Assembly (NCBI GenBank): GCA_002438505.1
Contig: DJPI01000049.1
Location: forward strand, 485-26,291
Direction of reading: 5' to 3'
Origin: Ruminococcaceae bacterium UBA6416
GTDB lineage: Bacteria; Bacillota; Clostridia; Oscillospirales; Acutalibacteraceae
Length of the DNA stretch: 25,807 bases
In this document: one piece after another, positions 21,281 to 25,807 of the stretch
Layout: every line of letters begins with the position of its first letter
How positions within the stretch are numbered: position 1 is the stretch's first letter
Translations under genes and position numbers: made by a program
Notes under the pieces: generated by a model
Database searches by the model: none
Told to the model about the DNA's origin: nothing
Seen by the model: only the letters and a program-made list of their open reading frames with translations

Positions 21281-22324
21281 TTGAAAAAGAAAAACGATGA
21301 AATTACCATCCGTTCAAGCGCAGCAGAATACTTAACATATGTTGCCTCTATCGGCGATCAGGCAGACAGCATTGAGATGCGCTATGAAGATGAGAATATA
21401 TGGCTGACACAGAAGATGATGGCTGCGCTGTATGATGTGGATGTTCGCACAATCAATGAGCATATTAAGAAGATTTATTCCGACTCAGAGCTTGAGGAAG
21501 ATTCAACTATCCGGAATTTCCGGATAGTTCAAACCGAAGGTTCACGCCGGGTTTCCCGTGATACGAAGCATTATAATCTTCAGGCGATTATTGCTGTTGG
21601 ATTCAAAGTGAATAATGAACGCGCGGTACGCTTCCGCAAGTGGGCAGGACAGATTGTAAAAGATTATACCATTCAAGGTTGGTCAATGGATGTTGAACGC
21701 TTGAAAAAAGGAACGCTGTTCACAGATGAATATTTTGACCGGCAGTTAGAATACATTCGTGAAATTCGCTTATCAGAGAGGAAATTTTACCAGAAAGTCA
21801 CTGACCTTTATGCCACAGCTTTCGATTATGACAAAAACGCAAAAACCACAAGACTCTTTTTCAAAACCGTACAAAATAAAATGCATTATGCTGCCCACAG
21901 ACACACTGCCGCAGAATTGATTGCTGAACGGGCAGATGCCGAAAAAGAACACATGGGGCTTACATCTTGGGAGAATGCCCCTGATGGAAGAATAATTAAA
22001 AGCGATGTGTCTGTTGCAAAAAACTACCTCACTGAAAAAGAATTGTCATTTTTGGAACGCATTGTATCACTTTATCTCGACTATGCCGAGTTGCAGGCTG
22101 AACGTCATATCCCTATGAGCATGGAAGATTGGGCGAAACGACTTGACGGTTTTCTGGAATTTAACGGCACTGAAATTCTCACGGGGGCAGGCAAAATAAG
22201 CGCAGAACAGGCCAAACTTCATGCTGAAACGGAATTCGAGAAATATCGCATAATTCAGGACAAATTGTTTGTGTCCGACTTTGATAAGTATCTGCTGGAA
22301 CTTGAGGAAAATGCAAAGAAGTAA
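21281..22324 (+). CDS. rhuM: RhuM-family protein (virulence_RhuM)
   Basis: This 347-residue protein resembles RhuM of Salmonella pathogenicity island 3 and its many relatives in mobile and defence-associated loci. The N-terminal part reads IWLTQKMMAALYDVDVRTINEHIKKIYSDSEL (about 46-77), a helix-turn-helix/BRO-like DNA-binding region. It is followed by the family block HYNLQAIIAVGFKVNNERAVRFRKWA and by KTTRLFFKTVQNKMHYAAHRHTAAELI. The molecular function is not established. The start is TTG at 21281 with AAAGGAGG about 10 nt upstream. Codon use differs from the neighbours (more A/T-ending codons), and the gene is bracketed by 52-bp direct repeats, which points to horizontal acquisition. No restriction-modification or toxin partner is adjacent. 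Confidence 0.88.
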   Translation: MKKKNDEITIRSSAAEYLTYVASIGDQADSIEMRYEDENIWLTQKMMAALYDVDVRTINEHIKKIYSDSELEEDSTIRNFRIVQTEGSRRVSRDTKHYNLQAIIAVGFKVNNERAVRFRKWAGQIVKDYTIQGWSMDVERLKKGTLFTDEYFDRQLEYIREIRLSERKFYQKVTDLYATAFDYDKNAKTTRLFFKTVQNKMHYAAHRHTAAELIAERADAEKEHMGLTSWENAPDGRIIKSDVSVAKNYLTEKELSFLERIVSLYLDYAELQAERHIPMSMEDWAKRLDGFLEFNGTEILTGAGKISAEQAKLHAETEFEKYRIIQDKLFVSDFDKYLLELEENAKK

Positions 22325-22356
22325 CGGCGTTGTTATCAGAATTTGCCAAAGGATTT

Positions 22357-22408
22357 GTCGAGATGTTTCCGCATATGAGCCATGTTTGAACGGTTGTCCC
22401 TCTGACAA
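22357..22408. repeat. 52-bp direct repeat flanking the RhuM gene, right copy
   Basis: It matches 21179-21230 with five substitutions and begins 33 bases after the RhuM stop. The two copies are 1178 bases apart. Confidence 0.92.
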
Positions 22409-22453
22409 GGCGCGGGCGGACCGAAATATTAAAACAATAAAACAGCAAACATA

Positions 22454-22503
22454 AAACCGGCTCTTCTGCAACGGGCTTAACTGCTTTGCAAAAGAGCCGG
22501 TTT
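22454..22503. terminator. Large hairpin, probable terminator after the RhuM module
   Basis: AAACCGGCTCTT (22454-22465) pairs with AAGAGCCGGTTT (22492-22503), with an inner TGCAA/TTGCA stem (22467-22471/22486-22490). T runs are short on both strands, so it may act weakly in both directions. The rest of 22504-22620 is AT-rich, with no gene seen. Confidence 0.6.
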
Positions 22504-22622
22504 CCGCGTTTCAAGCGGCTTTAAAAAACAGAATCAGCCTCACCTGCCCTTTGCTTTGAAAACCGGCTGAAGCCGTCCGGACATTACCCGAACAAAAAAT
22601 TCAAAAAATTTTGAAAAACCGC

Positions 22623-22651
22623 TTGACAATGTCGTGGTAACGTGTTAATAT
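22623..22651 (+). promoter_or_regulatory. Promoter of the amino-acid ABC transporter operon
   Basis: -35 TTGACA (22623-22628) and -10 TAATAT (22646-22651) are separated by 17 nt. The A/T-rich run just upstream (about 22597-22615) could act as an UP-like element. Confidence 0.8.
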
Positions 22652-22658
22652 GTTACCA
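22635..22658. promoter_or_regulatory. 24-bp operator-like dyad over the -10 box
   Basis: TGGTAAC (22635-22641) and GTTACCA (22652-22658) are perfect inverted arms. Counting the central ten bases, 10 of 12 symmetric pairs are complementary. The dyad covers the spacer end and the -10 hexamer, the typical site for a repressor. No regulator gene lies nearby, so the protein is unknown. Confidence 0.72.
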
Positions 22659-22729
22659 TAGTAAAGCGAAACACAAATGAGTTCGCAAAATTAAAAATGA
22701 CCCCCTTTGGTTGAAAGGAAGTATTTATT

Positions 22730-23569
22730 ATGAGCAAAAAAATTATCGCACTCGTTCTTGCCGTTCTTGTTGCGGCCGTTGGCTTTGTTCTTGTTGCCTG
22801 CAACGGCGGTGAGGATACCACATCATCAGCTCCCTCGGGTTCAGAGAGCGCTTCTTCCGAAGATGCCGCAAGTGACCTTGCATATGTTAAGGGCAAGGGC
22901 AAGCTTGTCATCGGAATCACAGATTACGCTCCCATGAACTATAAAGAAGAAGGCAGCGACAAATGGACGGGCTTTGACACCGAATATGCTGAAGCAGTTT
23001 GCAAAAAGCTTGGCGTTGAGCCGGAATTTGTTGTTCTTGCTGACTGGGGCGCAAAGGTTAATGAGCTTAACTCAAAGGCGATTGATGCCGTTTGGAACGG
23101 TATGACCATCACCGATGAGCTCAAAACAAGCATGGACATCACGGACGCATACGTTGTTAATCAGCAGGTCATCGTCTGCAAAAAGGCTGACAGCGAAAAG
23201 TTCAAGACCGCAGACTCAATTAAGGACGCAAAGATTGCCGTTGAAGGCGGCGGAGTTGCCGAAGGTCTTGTTGCCGATTATAAAAACGTAACCTCCTGCA
23301 AGGATCAGGCTGCCGCTCTCCTTGAAGTCAAGACCGGCGCAGCGGACGTTGCCGTTATTGACATGACAATGGCCAAGACCCTCACCGCTGACGGCGCAAG
23401 CTATTCAGACCTTGCATACACCGCAGAGCTTTCAAACGAGGAATACGGAATTGGCTTCAGAAAGGGCTCGGATCTTTGCACTGAGGTTAACAAGATTACC
23501 GAAGAACTCAAGGCCGACGGCACGCTCAAAGCCCTTGCCGAAAAATATAAGCTCACTCTTGCTGCGTAA
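22730..23569 (+). CDS. Polar amino-acid ABC transporter, substrate-binding lipoprotein
   Basis: This 279-residue extracellular receptor feeds the permease and ATPase encoded downstream. The signal peptide ends in the lipobox LVAC with Cys24 as lipidation site, followed by a Ser/Glu-rich linker. The mature part shows the family 3 pattern: GKLVIGITDYAPMNYKEEG..WTGFDTEYAEAVCKKLGVEPEFV, then AIDAVWNGMTITDELKTSMDIT and the C-terminal EEYGIGFRKGSD. It probably binds a polar amino acid (glutamine, glutamate, cystine or arginine types are all possible). AAAGGAAG precedes the ATG. The promoter and the 24-bp dyad upstream suggest repressor control. A hairpin after the stop (23596-23627) probably favours higher yield of this protein than of the membrane parts. 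Confidence 0.92.
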   Translation: MSKKIIALVLAVLVAAVGFVLVACNGGEDTTSSAPSGSESASSEDAASDLAYVKGKGKLVIGITDYAPMNYKEEGSDKWTGFDTEYAEAVCKKLGVEPEFVVLADWGAKVNELNSKAIDAVWNGMTITDELKTSMDITDAYVVNQQVIVCKKADSEKFKTADSIKDAKIAVEGGGVAEGLVADYKNVTSCKDQAAALLEVKTGAADVAVIDMTMAKTLTADGASYSDLAYTAELSNEEYGIGFRKGSDLCTEVNKITEELKADGTLKALAEKYKLTLAA

Positions 23570-23595
23570 GCAAAATACGGATTACTAAAACAAAA

Positions 23596-23627
23596 AAGCA
23601 GGGCGCGGTTTTTGCCGTGCTCTGCTT
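23596..23627 (+). other. Intercistronic hairpin between binding protein and permease genes
   Basis: AAGCAGGGCGCGG (23596-23608) pairs with CCGTGCTCTGCTT (23615-23627) with two G-T wobbles. No T run follows. Such stems protect the upstream mRNA segment or cause partial termination in ABC transporter operons. Confidence 0.75.
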
Positions 23628-23650
23628 AAATCAGATTTACGGAGTTTAAA

Positions 23651-24355
23651 ATGTCACAGATTTTCAGTTCACTTTTTGAAGGCTTCAGCGTGACGCTTGA
23701 GCTTTTTGCGCTCACGCTGCTCATCTCGCTGCCGCTCGGTCTCATCATCAGCTTCGGCTCAATGAGCAAAATTCCGCCCGTCAAATGGCTTGTTAAAACC
23801 TTTGTCTGGATCATTCGCGGAACGCCGCTCATGCTCCAGCTCATTGTTTTCTTTTACGGTCCGGGTCTTATCGGAACCTGGGCGGGCAACCTTGCCGCAA
23901 GCTCCGGCAGCACAAATTCCTTTCTGCTCTGGCTTTCCTCGTGGCACGTTATGGATCGCTTCCTTTCAACGCTCATAATGTTTTCAATCAACTATGCCTG
24001 CTATTTTTCGGAGATTTACCGCGGCGGAATCGAAAGTATTCCCCACGGTCAGTATGAGGCGTGTCAGGTTCTCGGAATGACAAAGAGCCAAACCTTTTTC
24101 AGGGTCATTCTCATGCAGATTGTCAAGCGCATTTTGCCGCCAATCGGCAACGAGGTTATCACCCTTGTTAAGGATACCTCTCTTGCGCGCGTAATTTCCG
24201 TCTATGAGCTCACATGGGCGGGCGAGGCCTTCATAAAGTCCAAGGGACTGATGTGGCCGCTTTTAACAACCGGCGTTTTCTATCTCCTTTTCAACGGCAT
24301 TGTTACCGTTGTTATGGGAAGAATTGAAAAAAAGCTTGATTATTACAAAGGATGA
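23651..24355 (+). CDS. Polar amino-acid ABC transporter, permease
   Basis: This 234-residue inner-membrane subunit belongs to the HisM/GlnP type. It begins with FEGFSVTLELFALTLLISLPLGLIIS (first helix) and carries IRGTPLMLQLIVFFYG. The EAA-type coupling loop YEACQVLGMTKSQTFFRVILMQ contacts the ATPase. ISVYELTWAGEAF and KKLDYYKG at the end are typical of cystine/glutamine-type permeases. The length is usual. GGAG lies 7 nt before the ATG. It is followed 12 bases later by the ATPase gene. A single permease implies a homodimer in the membrane. Confidence 0.93.
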   Translation: MSQIFSSLFEGFSVTLELFALTLLISLPLGLIISFGSMSKIPPVKWLVKTFVWIIRGTPLMLQLIVFFYGPGLIGTWAGNLAASSGSTNSFLLWLSSWHVMDRFLSTLIMFSINYACYFSEIYRGGIESIPHGQYEACQVLGMTKSQTFFRVILMQIVKRILPPIGNEVITLVKDTSLARVISVYELTWAGEAFIKSKGLMWPLLTTGVFYLLFNGIVTVVMGRIEKKLDYYKG

Positions 24356-24367
24356 GGTGGTTCTGAT

Positions 24368-25150
24368 ATGGCAATTCTTGAAGTGAAAAACATTGAAAAA
24401 GCGTTCGGAAACACCAAGGTTCTCAAGGGTGTTTCATTTGAGCTTGAGGAGGGCAACGTCCTTTCAATCATCGGCTCCTCCGGAAGCGGAAAAACAACTC
24501 TTTTGCGCTGCATCAATTTTCTTGAAACCGCAGACAGCGGAAAAATTACTGTTGACGGCGATGTGATTTTTGACTCGGAGAGCGGCGAGGCTTTCACCGC
24601 AAAGCAAAAAAGGGAAAAGCAGCTCAAAATCGGCCTTGTTTTTCAGCAGTTCAACCTTTTTCCGCAGTACAATGTTCTTGACAATGTTACCCTTGCAATG
24701 AAAATGCAGGCAAGGGAGCGCCCGGATTTCAAAAAGAACAAAAAGGCAATTTATGCGGAAATTGAAAAGAAAGCCCTTGCGATACTTAAAAAAATGGGAC
24801 TTTCGGAAAAAATCAAAAACTACCCCTGCGAGCTTTCCGGCGGACAGCAGCAGCGCGTTTCCATTGCGCGTGCGATGGCGCTTGAGCCGAAAATTCTCTT
24901 TTTTGATGAGCCGACAAGCGCCCTTGATCCGGAGCTGACCGGAGAAATTCTCAAGGTTATCCGCGAGCTTGCCGCAGAACACGTCACCATGGTTATTGTC
25001 ACCCACGAGATGACCTTTGCAAAAGAGGTTTCCGATTACATTATCTTCATGGATGACGGCGTTATTGCCGAGGAGGGCAAGGCCAGGGAAGTTATTGAAA
25101 ATCCGCAGTCGGAACGGCTTAAGGCATTTTTAAGCAAGATTTCGGACTGA
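24368..25150 (+). CDS. Polar amino-acid ABC transporter, ATPase (GlnQ-like)
   Basis: This 260-residue cytoplasmic ATPase drives the amino-acid importer. Walker A is GSSGSGKTT at 36-44, the Q-loop is VFQQFNLFP (about 91-99), the signature is LSGGQQQR at 156-163, Walker B is ILFFDEPTSALDP at 176-188, and the switch is VIVTHEM near 218. An insertion around residues 66-85 (DSESGEAFTAKQKREKQ) makes it slightly longer than GlnQ of about 240 residues. GAGGTGG precedes the ATG. It is the last gene of the operon; a repeat-derived hairpin at 25190-25217 should terminate transcription. Confidence 0.95.
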   Translation: MAILEVKNIEKAFGNTKVLKGVSFELEEGNVLSIIGSSGSGKTTLLRCINFLETADSGKITVDGDVIFDSESGEAFTAKQKREKQLKIGLVFQQFNLFPQYNVLDNVTLAMKMQARERPDFKKNKKAIYAEIEKKALAILKKMGLSEKIKNYPCELSGGQQQRVSIARAMALEPKILFFDEPTSALDPELTGEILKVIRELAAEHVTMVIVTHEMTFAKEVSDYIIFMDDGVIAEEGKAREVIENPQSERLKAFLSKISD

Positions 25151-25187
25151 TATTGAATATTGGCTTTTGAAAAATATGAACGGTTTT

Positions 25188-25276
25188 GTACGGGGGTCGC
25201 TTAGGCTCCCGTTTTTTCTTTTGCAGAGCATAAAAATAAACCTCGGCATCGTACGGGGGTCGCTTGAGCCTCCGCC
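25188..25276. repeat. Modular repeat cluster: hairpin, TTGCAGA box, hairpin
   Basis: GTACGGGGGTCGCTT occurs at 25188-25202 and 25251-25265, each followed by a CTCC-containing half stem. TTGCAGAGCATAAAAAT lies between at 25221-25237. The same two module types occur near 20886-21014 in the order box-hairpin-box. Confidence 0.85.
25190..25217 (+). terminator. Repeat-derived intrinsic terminator of the ABC operon
   Basis: ACGGGGG (25190-25196) pairs with CTCCCGT (25206-25212, one G-T), followed by six T. The stem is part of the GTACGGGGGTCGCTT module, so a member of the repeat family serves as terminator. Confidence 0.8.
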
Positions 25277-25340
25277 TTTTTCGAGTTTTCTTTTATGGGG
25301 AAGTTGTTTTATTTTTTTACGCTCTCACGCTCCGCTGGGA

Positions 25341-25368
25341 GTACTTTTGTCGCGTGTCACAAAAGTAC
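25341..25368. repeat. Perfect 10-bp stem palindrome
   Basis: GTACTTTTGT (25341-25350) pairs with ACAAAAGTAC (25359-25368) around an 8-nt loop. It lies 21 bases before the larger palindrome and may belong to the same element. Confidence 0.9.
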
Positions 25369-25388
25369 CCAAAAACACGCTTATTTCA

Positions 25389-25457
25389 TCCGCGAAAGAG
25401 CCGACCCAAAGTAATTCCTGCGGAATCTACTTTGGGTCCCACGTCTTCTTTCGCGGA
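25389..25457. repeat. Three-tier nested palindrome
   Basis: The outer stem TCCGCGAAAGA (25389-25399) pairs with TCTTTCGCGGA (25447-25457). The middle stem GACCCAAAGTA (25403-25413) pairs with TACTTTGGGTC (25428-25438), and the apical ATTCC (25414-25418) with GGAAT (25422-25426). All three are perfect, about 27 bp in total. No T run follows. Confidence 0.92.
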
Positions 25458-25659
25458 AAGTTAAGTTCTGCATTCTTCCCATATTCAAACGAAAATCCGC
25501 TTCTGCAACCGCACACTCTATGGTGCATTTACATTCAGCTTGTCTTATTCAAAGCTTTCTGCTTTTATTTATACGCGGATTTTTAGTGCTAACTGATAAG
25601 TTATCTATACTTTTAAATTTTGAGAAAGTCTGCACTTTACCGTTTTCGCAAAAAATCCG
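25458..25659. other. Gene-free spacer
   Basis: No supported gene here; reading frames are short or cross palindromes. The only visible structure is AAAATCCGC at 25492-25500, its complement GCGGATTTT at 25575-25583, and AAAATCCGC again at 25652-25660. Confidence 0.6.
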
Positions 25660-25663
25660 CGAG

Positions 25664-25787
25664 AAAAAAATTGGCACGGCTTGACGGTTATATAAATGTT
25701 GGGAAAGACGCATATCTTGTAGACAGCAATTAGCGGATTTGTCCGACTGTGAGGGGGCTTTTGCTGTGCGTCTGTTGTAGGCGTGCC
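25664..25787 (-). ncRNA. Candidate structured RNA with terminator-like 3' end
   Basis: Read on the minus strand, GGCACG (25782-25787) pairs with CGTGCC (25673-25678), AGACGCA (25767-25773) with TGCGTCT (25706-25712), and CAGCAA (25761-25766) with TTGCTG (25724-25729). CGGA/TCCG (25742-25745/25734-25737) forms the tip. The closing stem is followed by AATTTTTTT, as at the end of a small RNA. I do not recognise the family. It could equally be the end of a mobile element or repeat cut by the window edge, and any promoter would lie outside. Confidence 0.42.
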
Positions 25788-25807
25788 GGTTCTAGACGCT
25801 AGATGCT

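Noticed and set aside
22067..22514. Minus-strand frames crossing the RhuM gene end and the right 52-bp repeat
   Set aside because: They overlap a well-supported gene and a repeat, with no RBS or domain; probably repeat-derived shadow frames.
25167..25586. 139-codon plus-strand frame in the right-hand spacer
   Set aside because: It runs through the terminator, repeat modules and both palindromes, has no RBS and no recognisable domain.

Overview
The window comes from a spore-forming Gram-positive bacterium of the Clostridia. The best guess is a gut-type relative of the Oscillospiraceae/Ruminococcaceae. The evidence is a spoVA cluster, a PyrR-controlled uracil permease leader, a DUF6472 protein, strong AGGAGG-type ribosome binding sites, many TTG/GTG starts and sigma-A promoters with 17-nt spacers. 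No ribosomal RNA or tRNA gene was seen, so the placement is inference.

Layout. (1) 1-2.6 kb: the 3' end of acetate kinase (+) converges on a pyrR-uracil permease operon (-) that has a full promoter, PyrR-binding leader and attenuator. (2) 2.67-2.89 kb: a self-contained small-protein unit (-), with a consensus promoter, a strong RBS, a 35-codon ORF and a terminator. (3) 3.0-4.0 kb: a lipid/diacylglycerol kinase (-). (4) 4.1-9.8 kb: a variant dlt-like envelope acylation operon (-), in the order adenylating ligase, GNAT, carrier protein, MBOAT, SGNH-like protein. (5) 9.8-11.9 kb: a C39-like papain-fold protein followed by a GPH-family sugar/cation symporter (-). This operon is divergent from a secreted beta-propeller-like protein at 12.1-13.6 kb (+). 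(6) 13.7-13.9 kb: a strong terminator, a pyrimidine tract and an array of about 15-nt repeats. (7) 13.9-16.0 kb: spoVAC-spoVAD-(small Cys-rich membrane ORF)-spoVAE (-). (8) 16.1-20.8 kb (+): DUF1015 protein, AlaX-type tRNA editing protein, DUF6472 protein, L-serine ammonia-lyase and KDPG-type aldolase. (9) 20.8-22.5 kb: an accessory stretch with modular intergenic repeats and a RhuM-family gene bracketed by 52-bp direct repeats. (10) 22.6-25.2 kb (+): a polar amino-acid ABC transporter with an operator-like dyad over its promoter. (11) 25.2-25.8 kb: non-coding sequence rich in repeats, nested palindromes and a candidate structured RNA.

How the genes work together. The dlt-like operon probably activates a small acid (an amino acid by family), loads it on the carrier protein and passes it through the MBOAT to an extracellular acceptor. 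The lipid kinase next to it may supply or recycle lipid for the same envelope polymers, but that link is only by proximity. SdaA and the aldolase both release pyruvate and sit in one transcript. The spoVA genes handle dipicolinic acid movement in spores.

The items most worth following are the orphan 35-aa gene, the extra Cys-rich ORF inside spoVA, the GNAT-containing dlt variant whose MBOAT ends in a DltX-like FxYxxF tail, the direct-repeat-flanked RhuM gene, the 24-bp dyad at the ABC promoter, and the nested palindromes and RNA fold at the right end.
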